Assembly: GCA_902729315.2 (NCBI GenBank)
Contig: LR746274.1
Location: 5,701,037 to 5,765,036, forward strand
Direction of reading: 5' to 3'
Source of the DNA: Spirodela intermedia
Taxonomy: Eukaryota > Streptophyta > Magnoliopsida > Alismatales > Araceae
DNA: 64,000 bases
Shown in pieces: positions 11,457 to 24,517 of the stretch. Under the pieces are notes generated by a model that worked only from the letters and a program-made list of their open reading frames with translations, was not told where the DNA came from and ran no database searches. The position numbers and the translations under genes are program-made. The first letter of the stretch is position 1. Every line of letters starts with the position of its first letter.

Positions 11457-11949
11457 TTGAAGTATATAAGTCGAACATGTTTAACTTGGTACACGTGGTG
11501 TCATAGGAGATGCTGACTAGGTTCTTCATGAAGATGTCTACAAGCTAGTGAGATGATGTCACATGAGGTGTAGAAATAAGTCTAGACATAACTTTATCTC
11601 AAATGTAGTGACAATCAATCTTAATGTGCTTTGTACACTCATGAAAGTTAAGATTGCTAGCAATGAAGATGACGACTTGATTGTTGCAATGTATGGAAAT
11701 TAGAGAGGGAGAAGTAATGTCAAGATCGTCGAGAAGTTATTGAAGTCATATAATTTTCTACGCTGTTTAAATTATAGCTTGATACTCGGATTCCATACTA
11801 GAGTAGGACACCACCCTTTATTTCTGAGACTACTAAGTGACTAAGTTACTGTCGATGTATGTGCAATAACCCATAGTAGACTTTCAGTCGTCTTTGTTAC
11901 ATGCATACGCGACATTAGAGTAGGCTGCAATGTGGAGATGGCCGTGTCG

Positions 11950-12900
11950 CCAATAGATAGACCCTTTCCCGAAGGATCACTTGATGTAGGTGAGGACTCA
12001 TAAAGCTCTTTCTCAATGAACTTGTCGAGGCTCCTATATGAACTGATTCAAGATACTAACCATATACATGATGTCAAGACAAGTGACAACAAGATATATT
12101 AACTTGTTTAATAATCACCGATGTCGATTAACATCCTCGAGTAAGGGAGATGAAGTGTCTCATAACTATGGGCAAGCTTTCATGGGTGAAGTCTTCGGTT
12201 TGCACCCAAAGAGGCCTATCTCCTGAAGCATGTCGAGGACATATTTGTGCTGAGCGAGGGCGAGCTTTTCGTCTTAATATGTAAATTCAATCCTAAGAAA
12301 ATATTGCGGAATCTCTAAGTTACGAATGTTGATGTGTTGCTATAAGTAAACTTTGATAGTAAAGATGCTGTCCCTATCACTTCCAATCACAAGAATGTTG
12401 TCGACTTAGACTACAAAGATGATAAAGCGACCTTCTGTCTTCTTTGTGAGCACAGTGGGGTCTACAATGTAAAAGACAAAGCCAAAGGTGGTGAGTAAAC
12501 CACTAAACTTGATGAACCAAGTACGTAGACTTTACTTGAGCCTATAAATAGCACGTTACAAGAGACACCTTCGAATGGTCTCCTTGAGTAATATACCTTG
12601 GAGGTTGCTTCATAACGACCTGCTCAGTGAGATCATCGTAGAGAAAGATATTAGAAACATCTAACTAGTAGAGAGATTATGCCTAATTGATGATGACAGA
12701 AATGAGCACATGGACGGAGTAGAGGTGGACAATAAAGAGAAAACATCTCAGTGTAGTCAATCTCATATGCCTGCGTGAAGTTCCAAGCAACTAGATGAAC
12801 TTTGTGATGAGTGATAGAGTTATCCAGGTGATACTTGATGGTAAACTTTCACTTGTACATCACAATGTTGGCATTAGTTAGGCACAAAACTAAATCCTAA
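11950..12900 (-). pseudogene. Copia reverse transcriptase remnant
   Basis: Minus-strand translation of about 12840-12560 resembles the copia RT entry region: YKWKFTIKYHLD-like, then a block equivalent to LVAKGFTQ-Y-IDY-ETF with TQAYEIDYTEMFS readable, then the region leading to the KQPP-like motif. Frames shift and stops are frequent; no functional protein is possible. Confidence 0.7.
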
Positions 12901-13244
12901 GTCCCCTAAGCGACCAACACATCTACCTCTGAATCCATGGCTACTTTCCATGCAGGGACTTGTGCAACCTCAACATATGACCATGGAAGCAACTCAGAGG
13001 CCATGAAGAGGGCAAAGATTCAAAAGGAAGGAGAAATGTGGTCATAAGAGATAAATTAGGAGATGAAATGGTGGGTGTAAGTGTGTGTACTTTTACGGAG
13101 GACTGGGGAGATGAAGGTCATCAAGTTGAGCAGCGACTGAAGGTGCGGAGGGATCATAAGAGAGGAAGAGTAGAATACTGCATCTAGAGTAGGAGGAGCC
13201 ATGGGAGACATAGGCCGAAGAGAGATGGGCATGGATAATGACCC

Positions 13245-14060
13245 TTAAGAGAGTGGATAGGAGTAAAGAGAAGAGGGAGGGTCCACAAGAACCACAAAGG
13301 GAAAGAACCCAGGTGGAGGAGACATAGTGGCCCGAGGAAGAGGAGTCAAAATAGGGGAGAAGAAAGGAGACTCTTTATAGAAAGTGACATTGACCGAGGT
13401 CACATAGTGATGGGTGTCGGGGAAGTAGACCCAATAGTCTTTTTGTGTGTGAGAGTACTTGACAAACACCCCTTTAATAGCATAAGGGGCGAGTTTAGAA
13501 AAAGAAGGAGAGGAATCGTGGACGAAGGTAGTGCTTCCAAAGATCCGAGGGGGAAGAGAAAAAAGAGGAGAATCAAGGATTAAGCGATGGAAAGGAATTA
13601 CCTTATCAAGAAGAGTGGAAGGAAGTTGATTCTAGAGGTAAATGACAGTTATAAGGACGTCAACCTAGAGATAGTAGGGGACATTCATCTCAAGAAGAAG
13701 TGTGTGAGTGATGTCAAAGAATTGACAATATTTATGCTCAGTAACACCATTCTACTCTGAAGTGTGAGGACATAGGATTTGGTGGAAGATGCCATGATCA
13801 TTGTAGAAGGTGTAGAGAGATGTTTAGATAAACTCAAGAACATTATTAGTACGAAGAATCTTAGATGTAGTGGTGTATTGGGTGATACCTTTGGTGATGA
13901 AGTGGGTAACCATGATGACGACCTCAGAGTAGTCATGGAGGAGGTAGACCCAACTCACACGAGTGTAGTCATCAACAAAAACGATATAATAGCAATGGCC
14001 AGAGATGGAGGAGACTGTGAGATCTAAGAAAGACCTTGAAGTTAAATGCCCACAATGCAT
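13245..14060 (-). pseudogene. Copia integrase remnant
   Basis: Minus-strand 14060-13824 reads through an integrase-core block with IVFVDDYTRVSWVYLL and a following LRTNNVLEF, equivalent to the second catalytic Asp region. Minus-strand 13469-13245 gives the post-integrase motif FVKYSHTQKDYWVYFP then VNVTFYKESPFFS. The pieces are collinear with a copia polyprotein but in different frames. Confidence 0.8.
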
Positions 14061-14914
14061 AATGGTGGTTGTTGAAGATGTATGCCAGTCGAGTAAGTTG
14101 TGCTATGATGGAGTGGCAAGTCAAAAGAATCGTTGGAGAAGAGAGAACACCAACTAGAAGAAGCTTAGAGGGCTCGAAGGCAGGAGACGAAGGGGGGTGA
14201 GATGATGTCATTAGGCCGGTAGGTTCGGGCCAGAGGGGTAGGTGGTAGGGTGAGTAGGTCGAGGCCTGATGGCCCAATCCGGATGAGTAGGCAGAGCTAG
14301 AGGGGCAGACAGAGCTAGCTGGGGCCAGCTGGTGCTGGCTGGTGCCAACTAGCACCGAGTGGACCGCACTGGGCCTGCTGGGCCACGCTGGGCTTGTGGA
14401 TCTGTGCGGGGCTGGTCTTGAGTGGGCTAGTTTGGAAGAAAACCACTGGCTGGCCTGCTAGGAGATAGGCAAAACCCTAGCCACTGCGGCCGAACAATTA
14501 TGGCACCCATGACGACGACGACAAGGGCTGGGGCACGATGGCAAGGGAGTGACGGCAAGGGCACGATAGCAAGGAGGGACCTTGACGGTGGCGGCGACGC
14601 CCTCAGCACTTGAGAATGACGGCACCCGTAACGGTGCGACAGCGAAGGGCCAACGGCGAGGAGGGGCCTTGATGGCAATGGCGACAGTGGAGACATCGGA
14701 GAAGAGGAGGAGAGCAATGGCACTGATGAGGGGTGACGGTGGCGAGGAGGGCGGTGCCAAAAGGAGGAGAGCAATGGTAGAGATGAGGATGCCGGAAGAG
14801 GGAAGAGCAGTGAGGTTGAAGAACTGCCAAAGGAGAGAAGAGGCCGGCAAGGAAGAGAACAATGCACCGGAGATGACCGGTGCACTAGAGAGGAGGAGGA
14901 CGACGAGGGATACC

Positions 14915-14930
14915 TAGGGCTCTGATATCA
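14915..14930 (-). other. Primer binding site (initiator tRNA-Met type)
   Basis: Immediately inside the 5' LTR the minus strand reads TGATATCAGAGCCC, one base from the plant copia PBS complementary to initiator tRNA-Met. This fixes the element's orientation. Confidence 0.8.
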
Positions 14931-15091
14931 TGTTGACACGAGAAGAGAAAATCTTGAAATCCATACAGCTTCAAGATAGAATACATGACTCTTATATAGG
15001 AGAGAGGAGAGAGGAGAGAGGAGAGTTGAGAGAGAGAGATAGATAGATAATAGGTCATAGTGGGCCGAGAGTCCAATACCACTATCAAACA

Positions 15092-18000
15092 ATGTGAAGA
15101 CAAAAACTTAGAGCAAAAATGATTAGTTGATGTTGTAATTGTTTGATACAATAAATTATGTAGAATATTGTCTACATCTAAAATGTGAAGGTATTTCACT
15201 CCACTTACTTTGCCAATCATTATATTACGATGAGGATCTTGCATCAGAAAGTGATAAAAACAACAAATTCAAGATGTAAATCAGTTGTCATAACTCTCAT
15301 AAATAGTATATTAAACTTGAACTGATGGACAACTATATCTTTGATAATTAATCGATGGTCATACCTAACATCACCAATTAAATGACTAAGATATGAATGT
15401 TGTTAAGAAAGGTAACAATTGCATTTCATTTTTGATCGTAAGTAAACAAATATATAAGCATCATTCAAATCTATGTCTTGATGCATGTCAATCAACTATC
15501 TAACATTTTATAGCCGAAAAGATATGATTCAAAACGATTGAGTGGCATGTACCTTTCATGCAAGAAGATTAGGATAGGTCTTGTTTGCCATAAATTGTTA
15601 TAGATACAGTCAAATGTGTAGAAAGTATTTTTATCAATTGATGATATTGATTTTTCTGAGGTCACGTAAAAGAAATTTAATATAATCACCAAGTTGCTCA
15701 CTCATTTTTGTAGATCTAGCTTTAGATGATGCTTGATTGATAGATACTACATGAAATTTGTGTTAGCTTGTAATTTAGTAGATAGCCATAAACATCAAAA
15801 TATTTTTTAATAGTAGGCCCATATAATTTATAATGAGTACAATACAAATGATTTTTTCTTTCCACTTGATTATGTCAAAAATTATCAAAGTTTTACAAAT
15901 AGTTCTAGTAGTAAATATGACAATGCTGGATGGATCAACATCAAGAGATAGTTGAATGCTGATCTATCTTTGACATTCTTCCTTATAAGTAAATGTTCTT
16001 CCTTGATCTATCTCTTATCTTTGATTCAACATCAAGAGATAGATGACATGCCTAGAGTTGTATGAAAGAAGAAAATTCGTCCTTGAATCCACAATACATA
16101 ATTTCAATGAGGAAATGAGGTTATGAATCCACATAAAATAAAACCTTATCCTTGAATCTTTAGAGACTTTTAGAGTCACCTTTGAATCTAGAAGGATCAA
16201 AATATTCTCTTTAATCCACAAGGAGGTCATTGAATCTATAAGTAGAGATAGGAAAAACCTCAAAGAAGAAATTTCACACTAACCCACAATTTCTTTTGAG
16301 TTATAGCATGGGAGTTTTTAGATAGGCCAAATTCGATTAGGGTTCAATTAAAAGTTCAGATCAATTTTAGGCGCAATTTAAAATATATTTACAATATACT
16401 AATATATATATATATATTAAAAATAAAAAACATAAAAAAACTAACATCTGATACATTTCTCATGTGTTTTGGTATGAGGCCAATCCAATGTTGAGATTTT
16501 TTTCAGTCTTCTGATCTTTTTAGTCCACCCTTTAAGCTTCATGAATGCTTGGCCCACAATTTTTTTGGCTCTTGGCTCAAAAACATTTTGTCCCTCTTTT
16601 CTTGGAGTGATGTTCTACATCAAAAAACCTTGTCTAAGGTTGGAATGAGTTCAAATAATAATTAGGCTCAAATTTGAGCAAAGGAATCATTTTAGTCCAT
16701 AAAAAATGCCATCACTTATTCTAATTGAATGTTACTAATGAGTTGTTTAGCACATCCACAATATTATTTTTTTCAAGAATATGAGGGCCAATTTGTTGAA
16801 ATGTCTCTTTATGGTCTTCTAATTTTCTTGTGGAAAATAAGAAAGAAAAATGATACCTGAAATTTCTTGAGAAACTGAATTAAGAATCTAAGAAATGACC
16901 ATACTATTATTTTGAATCCAAGATGAAAAGGAGGGTAATATCTGGCTTGACTGGTTTGGGTACGAACCATGAATAAACCTAATTATATTGAGATTAGACA
17001 TGGTGGCGAATTTATCAGTCTCCCTCTGATGTGTATGGTGTCCTCAATATTGGAGGGCTGGTGACCTTGAAATTGAGCAAGAGATGACTTGGAGAGATGG
17101 AAAGATTAGAGACTTGAAACTATATATTTTCTCTTATACCCTGTTACGAGAAAGAGAAAGGTGTAATCATGCTGTCTTATATTTTCCATCCCTCTGATAC
17201 ACATGCCTCACAGATGAGAGTGAATATGTGGGATTTCTAAGCCATCTCATCGAGTACATCCCTTGGCTTGGACCAATTGATGACACTAAAACACGAACCT
17301 ACATGGGAATAATTAATTTTTCCTTGCATTCAAGAGTAAACTCTAAATTTTGGGGTTAAAAAGCTATGAACCTTGCTCTCAGTCTCGTGGCTTATGATAT
17401 GGATAAGTTTTCTAACTTGTAATTGGTTTGGTCTATTAGTGGACTATGAATGGGTTCATCTCTTGAACCCATTTGAGAAAGATGCCATACTCAAGAAAAG
17501 AATTAGATTTAAGAATAGGGTTTAGACATCCTTTCCCCGTGTAGTGGTTGTAAACTGAAGATTGGCCGCCATTGTTATCCACATCTGGTCTTTTAATGAG
17601 CTGGCGAAAGAATCATCTAGTTCCTTGACCAATAGACCCACTTGCTTACGTGTTAGACTTTCACCTCAGATTTTCAATTTGTCTGACCCACATCTCCTCT
17701 ATTCTCAACACCTCATTGTTTGTTAAAAGCAGCTCAGCTGGGTGCCTGCGCCATAGACAAAACGAGGATACCTGTTGGAGTGGAAGCGCTCGTCAACCAT
17801 TCACAAAAGACAAATCTAGTAGATTCAGTGCGATGGACATGCTGATCCATTTCCTTGTCCCAGCTTTCCCGCTTGACACAGAAGGATAACGTACGGATGA
17901 TATCAGGTTAAGTGGCCCACAGGATTGGATTTAATTGCCTTGGGTGAGCGGGAATTGCACTGGTGACATCTGGCAATCGTAGGGGACCGCTCAATTATAT

Positions 18001-20894
18001 GACCTTTCTAATACCAGGTGTAGGGATGACCACCAATTGAGGAAAGGGTCTTGATTTTTCTTAATCTGATTTTTTTCCACTCTCCTTAGCCCTTGCTCCA
18101 ATGCTGACGAGGGGGTCAATTCATTGTCAATAGAGTAAGACCCAGTCAAGGACCTTCGCTCTCCCACTATAGTTGGAGTTGATAGCAGACAACAGTAGTA
18201 CCCTTGAAAGTGCTGTGATTTGGGGGAGCTTTGGTCAGCCTCATGAGAGGCATGCTAATCTTGCACTCCTTGCTGGCATTGAAGTGTGAAAGGGTTGTAC
18301 CGTGTTGCTATTGTTGGCTTGCATGGTCACTAAACACTTGGTGGTGGGGGGGGGGGGGGGTTGGTTCTGTGGCGTGATGATGAAGGCCTCAGAACCACAC
18401 ATTTTGCAGCCTAAATATGAAATATTTTCCATGTAATAATTTTTTGAAGATAACATAGGTTATGATTTTTACTAATTAATATTTTTTAATAATTATTTGT
18501 TCCATAAAAGAATAGTACAACCACCAATAAATTTGTTGTATACAAAATATTTTGTATATTCTATCAATCAGTAGCCATAATAATATGATATTAAGCTTTA
18601 TAATTTATGTCTAAATTTGGTTTGGGCCACTCATGGTTGAAAATTTTAAAGCATGCTTGCAATTTTTGGTTTGAATTTGGCTGCTTCTTATTCAACTTTT
18701 CTGCAGACTAAACAATGGAGTATGATAAAAAATGTCAATAATGTCAATAATGTCGGACCACCTTGTCACAAGCAGGACAACAAATCAGGGAGTTTTGGTT
18801 GCAGGTGGGGTATTGCCAAAAGCCACCATAGTCCACGACTTTTGGTTCCTAGATGTAGACATTATTGTTGTTGCTACTGCCTTGATTGGGACCTTGGGTT
18901 TGGCAGTGATAGGGGCTTTGCTGGCATTTATTTTCTCCTGGAAGGTGATGTTCTTGGATCTGATGGTGATGGTAGAGATCCAGCTGAAATTTTCGTGATT
19001 GTTCCTCATTCTACCTATACAATGCATTCAGGAAAGGAAGAGAAAAAAATTCTAATATAAGAGATGAAAAACCTTATGTTTCATGGAACTTGTTTGAACA
19101 AGAGAGGGAGAGAGACATAAGAAGGTGACTGAAGGGAATATTGTACAATGAAAATATCAAATGACTTGGAGCTTGTCCCTTAAAAAGACTTACGTTGACT
19201 GAAAAATCATTTAAAAATGTTACATAATCTCTTGATTTAGTCTTATTATCTTGCATGTTACCAGCAAGAAGGCTCATCCCATCTTGTAGATTGAGCATTG
19301 GACGAAGCCATAGTCTTCTATCTTTTCTTTCTCCTTCTCTTTCTCTTCTTTCTTTTCTTTGTTGGGACAATCAAGAGCAGTGGTGTGGATGAATTAGTCA
19401 TTCTCTTCTCATTTTCTTTCTCATTCTTCTCTTATCCTATTGTGTACTCTTCTTCATGTTGATCTTCTCTTCTTCTTCTCCTAAGTCTTGATCATTTCAA
19501 GGTGGTAAAATCATACATTTTTCTCTTTGCCTTTTCTGAATAAGATCAGAGATTTCTCTCATTATTCCCCTCATTTTTTCTGGCATCATTCTCTTCCTTC
19601 TTGAAGAATATTGGAGAAGTTTTCTCCTAGTCAAATTCTTTGATTTTCTAGTGAAGATTTGAAAATTCACATTGTCAAAGCTCTCATTTTCTAGTTAAGA
19701 TCTAGTGATTTACGGATGTCGTTTTCTCATTTCTCACATTATCAGTGTAGTTTTCAATCATTATTCTCCTTTTTTGGAAAATATCATTGTATTTTCATCA
19801 TCATAATCCTCTTTCTTTACATTGAAGAACAAGTGATTTTCCATTGTTGAGCTGCTCATTTCTTTCCCACAAGTTATTTGATTTTTGATTGTTGAACTAT
19901 TTATTTTTCTAGGACAGTGTATCAGTTGATCTTCTGTTGGTTTAAATTATTTTGATGTTAAACAATTGATTTCATAAATATAAGTATGAAAAATTAACAA
20001 ATAATAAGACCTAGTTTTATAGAAGATACATCAAAGGTCCAAATCATTATATCTATTTTGTTTATTGTTGAAATGAAGAAACGTTCATATGTGTTGATAT
20101 CCTTAGTTATGATGATTATAGATGAAAGAATATTAAAAAATAACTGTCTCATATTGATGCTTATTTATATGTTTCACTTATACAATTTATTAAAAAAATC
20201 AATCATACTGATTTTATTTATGAAATAATTATGATTTTATTTCTAAACATTAAATATAAGGTTTTAATATTTAATATTATATTATTTGTCTAGCTTAGTA
20301 ATACTTGAGGATAAAGAATTATATATGGAAGAAAAATCTTCAAAGTAAAGGTTATATAAATGGTGAGATGTATGAGTCGACACACATGTCAACACATTTG
20401 TAAAAGTAAAATATTTCATTCGAGATATATACATATGATGATCTAACTATAGTATTGTAGTGTTTATCTATTATATATTTTTTCACATGATACTAAACAC
20501 ATTATTTGAATTGTCATGTATATGAAGAAATGAATCATGGATTTAAGTTTGGAAAGAGTATCTCAGTGGTAACATATCAAATGCTCATGTGAGTGAAGAC
20601 TTGATAATCTAGAGTTGATGTAGATACCATGCCATTATTTGTCAAGTTAAAAAGTTTTACTTTAAATTTGAATTCAAATGACAGTAAGAATAGAATCATT
20701 CGAAGTTCAAAAAGTTGAAATATGGTTACTTCACATTCCAAAAAATGATATAATTTTGAACGAGTATCTAAAACATTGAGATTTGAAAATGGTGAGAATC
20801 TAATACAAGACATACTTATATATCAAAGAAGAACTCTAAATCAAAACATACATAAATAAAAGCATAAAGATTTTGTGTTCTTCATTAAGATCTT
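15092..20894. other. AT-rich intergenic DNA, no gene recognised
   Basis: About 5.8 kb with short random frames only. Features seen: an AT microsatellite near 16401-16417, a 15-base G run at 18346-18360, a small ATGTCAATA repeat at 18732-18755, and a pyrimidine-rich stretch at about 19310-19920. Frames at 18653-19060 and 18732-18998 are the longest, but no family was recognised. Old, unrecognisable transposon DNA is likely. Confidence 0.5.
18346..18360. repeat. Poly(G) run
   Basis: Fifteen consecutive G, preceded by GGTGGT. Confidence 0.95.
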
Positions 20895-22597
20895 TGACGT
20901 GACTTAGTCGTTATATATTAAATCATGCAAATCTAAAATTTATAAAACTAGAAAATACAAATTTTCAGATATTTAGAAGTATTTCTAAATAAATATATCA
21001 ATTATAATTCAATAAAACTTCCAAAAATAGTGGTAATTTTCTAGGTCGATCACAGGGATGTAATACAATATATGGTAATTATTCAGAATTTTTTTCAATG
21101 AAAACGATTTTCTATGAATTGTATACTAGAAAATGAAAAGGAAATATATTTAAAATTCACGAAAAAGGGAAATAAGGGTGCGGACGTCAGGAAAATGAAA
21201 AGGAAATATATTTAAAATTCACGAAAAAGGGAAATAAGGGTGCGGACGTCAGGATGACGTCAGCACCCGGTGAACGCGAATCGGGCGGAAACAGAGTTCT
21301 ACCCGGTGATTCTTACTTAAGCGATTACAGACGATTTAATTAATCAAATTAAGATCTGTAAAAGCCGGAAGAATCGTAGTAGAACAAAGTATATTTTTGT
21401 AAATTAAAATCACAAAAACTATCACTAAATGAAGCATAAAGTAAGTTGAAAGCAGGAAAACAGAGTTCCAGTGTCGCGACGGCGATGCATCGGCGATGCA
21501 CCGGAATCCTGAGCGTTCGGGAAGATCGTCGTGCAGTGTCCACGGCCTCGAAGGCTCTCCTTGGACAAAGATGACGTGGGCAGTCTTTAGATCTTCTCGC
21601 GAAGTCTAGAGATTAATGAAATGGGTCATCAAGTCGTCTCTGGCAGCTGTCACCCGGCGAAGCAGAAAAACGGCGACTTTGCGGCTCTCCGGCGGCTGTC
21701 ACCCGACAGAGAGGAGCTGGATGGAGGTGGGGCGCGTGTTAGGGAGCTTCATCCTCAGGTCCGCACAGCAAGAGGAGGCTCTTCATCGCATCTGGTACAC
21801 TCTCAGGAGGTGGCGACTCGTCTCTCGGTGGATCGTCCTCTTCCCGACGACGACTTGTTCGTCGATCAATCGGAGATGATTTACTCGATGGATTCGCGAT
21901 CCTTTTATCGCGAATCGTTCAGCAATTTTAGTAGCAATGCTCTGCGAATCGCGTTGATGAGATTTTTGCCGATGATCTAGCGATTCTCGTTGCTTAATCC
22001 TTCACCGGCGATCTGTAGGAAAGTTGCGATAATTAGATAAAAATATATGAATTTTGACTCTAGGAGGATTCGAACCCGCGCCGGTTGTCCGTCCCTTCTG
22101 AGGAAGGTGTGACGTGAGTTTAGTCCCACATCGGTTGTGCGCCGATTTTTCGGGCGAATATATAGTAATGTTAGCTTTCTAAGTAAAGTTCCCTCTCTCG
22201 CGTGTACGACCACTCCTTGCCCCACAGCCGGCTGGCCACCGGTGACGTGGAAGGAGAGTGGCACACGCGTGCCCCTATCGGTCCAAGCCGCTCGAGCCCC
22301 TACTCATGGCTACTCCCCGACTGAGCTTCCGACCTGCTTGCAGGCCCGGCTGGCCGACTGGTCCCCCTCATTTTGTCTTTTTTTTATTTTTTATTTCTTT
22401 TTCTTCATTTATCTCAAAAGCAAGACTGTAAAAATCATATAAATTCATGTAAAATCACATAATTACCTAAAAATTCACATTAATCAACTGAAAACCACTT
22501 TTCACACTTTAACACAAATATAAGTCTATTTATCATGAGTTAAGGCTAAAACTATATTATTTACTAATTATTAACTCATGATAATGAAGACTTATCA
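20895..22597 (-). mobile_element. Solo LTR A, Athila-like Ty3/gypsy family, TSD ATCTT
   Basis: Read on the minus strand the LTR begins TGATAAGTCTTCATTAT and ends ACTAAGTCACGTCA. It is flanked by perfect 5-bp repeats ATCTT at 20890-20894 and 22598-22602. The family is identified by comparison with the LTR at 39616-41245, which borders gypsy gag-pol. Length is 1703 bp, including a 62-bp internal tandem duplication (21129-21252). A GC-rich centre (about 21450-22370) lies between AT-rich ends. A solo LTR forms by recombination between the two LTRs of a full element. Confidence 0.92.
21129..21252. repeat. Perfect 62-bp tandem duplication inside LTR A
   Basis: Two adjacent, apparently identical copies starting GAAAATGAAAAGG (21129 and 21191) and ending GACGTCAG. 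Other family copies have a single unit, so the duplication happened in this copy. Confidence 0.95.
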
Positions 22598-22602
22598 ATC
22601 TT

Positions 22603-24512
22603 CATACTGCATGCATTGACAACAAGTGAAATGCATTATACTCTCCATTGGCCTCAAGGTAATTGGGTAATGAGTGAATAGTGTATTTGACAAAAACACG
22701 ATGTGCTTGTAGCCATGTTAATCTCTACTAAGATGAACTTATGAGATTTTGATCATTGATCCTAGTAAAATTGGTGTGTATTTTTTAGGAGAATAGTTAA
22801 CACTGGGGGATAGTTCCCACTAGGACTTAAAGTAGTCAATTGAGGGGTAAATTAATATACAAATTTCATATTCTTTGTGAGAGAGTGCTAAGAAGTCTTA
22901 TAGTTGTGAGCAATTTATACATGTGTGTTGACACATTCATCTCCCTACGTGGATACATAGACAAACTTGAGTAGAAACTTATTTGAGAAGTGAAAAATTA
23001 TCTTAATTTTCATACCCTAATTCACCTCCTCCCTCTTGGCGTTTCAATCAGCCTACCATTTGAACAATATGTACATAATCCCAAGGAAATGGAATCAAAA
23101 TGTCATTTAAGAGAGAAAGTAGAGGAGGGAGAAAATTAAATAAAAAAATGTGTTAACTCACTATAAAACTTTCTCAACTAATGATTAATTATAAATATAA
23201 TTTTACATGTGACTTGGGAAAAATCTAAATAGAATAATTACATATATATATGTGAAAAATTTAATAAGGATATTTCATCTAGATGTGAAAAATCTGATTA
23301 GACAACATGATAGTGCAATGTTAACATTACACATGACATTATATGTCTACATGACACAAATGTGGTGAGAAAAAATGTGACATATGGTTATCATCCAACA
23401 TGAAATCAGAAAAGTCTAAATCAAGACATGTGGCATCGCCTAATGACAAATGGTAAAGTCAACATTCAATATGGCACAGTAAAAGCTCAACATACATAGA
23501 TGACATGTGCCAAATTATTGATGTCACAATAGATCTCATCTGAAATGTGTATTTGATGAGGATAAAGAATTGTGACATGTCAGAAGATTAGTAAAAATTA
23601 GAAGATCTCGATTAGGCACATCGAAAGGTCATGATGCATCATAAGATCATAGGCTAACATGTAAGAAGATCACAACATGTTAGAACATCATGTACTAACG
23701 TGTCTAACTTGATCAAAAACTATCAAATTGTCAATCTGGAGCTAGTCTAATTGTGTTGTCTTGACACTGTGTACACCCATGTCAACACAGAAAATATTTG
23801 AGCAATCAAATCTCATTCGTTTAAATTCTAATAATCAAAATTTTGGGCCCTATAAAAAGTCATTTGGATGAGATTCCAAGAAGCATCTCAACTTCAAAAA
23901 GCCTAATCCATCTATCATCTAAATTTCTTAGAGAGAATCTCATTCCAAGCTCCAATGAACTCAAGCTTCCTCTTTAGCTCAACTCATCTTCATTATCAAT
24001 GAAACATCTATTTCAAAATCATCAAGGAAGCATCTATTTCAGAATGATATGGTTTTGATTAGTACTTGACACATCTTATCAAATGTGAAGTCACTTTGAG
24101 AGTGTTGATAATGTGGATAGATAAACAAGTTAATGGCTTGATTTCTAGTATGGGGTGATAGTCTTGTAAAGTCTATCATGTTAAGAGGATGTTGTTGATC
24201 TTGTGAAGTTTTTAGTTGTAATTCTCTATAGAGAATACTAGAAATCAAAGGTAAGAACCCTTAAAAAGTGGATGTAGGTAGAGGAAAAGTTGAACCACTA
24301 TAAATCATTATTTTCAAGACATTGAAATTTAGTGTGTCAACCTAAAGGAAAACTATCTCAACCCATGTTGTTTACATAAAGGATTTTGTGTTGAGTCATG
24401 ATTGATTGAGTTTGATGGGTGTTGTTAGGCATACGTCTCACTTAATCAAAAGTAATTTAGATTAAGAATTGAAGTACTAATTTAAGTTAAATTGAGTAGT
24501 AGGATGAGTCAA
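22603..24512. other. Spacer between opposed solo LTRs, possible decayed copia LTR material
   Basis: No gene. Near 23020 a CCCTAATTCACCTCCTCCC stretch, and near 24240-24310 a GGTAAGAACCC...GTTGAACCAC stretch, resemble the 3' parts of SIRE-type copia LTRs; a TATAAAAAG box lies at about 23850. No LTR pair or TSD was found, so this is a weak call. Confidence 0.3.
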
Positions 24513-24517
24513 GTCAT

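Larger units (their letters stand above)
11302..15091 (-). mobile_element. Decayed Ty1/copia element, two LTRs
   Basis: Read on the minus strand, the 5' LTR is 15091-14931 and the 3' LTR 11444-11302. The two are about 160 and 143 bp and clearly similar, including the pyrimidine-rich core and a GGCCCA block. LTR ends are TGTTTGATAG and TGTCAACA in the better copy. A tRNA-iMet-type primer site follows the 5' LTR and a purine tract precedes the 3' LTR. Between them are integrase and reverse transcriptase remnants in several frames with many stops. At 3.8 kb it is shorter than typical copia elements, so gag and part of pol have probably been lost. Flanks (ATTTC on the left, ATGTG on the right) do not form a convincing TSD, in keeping with age. 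Confidence 0.85.

Noticed and set aside
18653-19060. Two overlapping frames of 135 and 88 codons, one with a hydrophobic stretch
   Set aside because: No family resemblance, no supporting splice structure, and AT-rich surroundings full of random frames.
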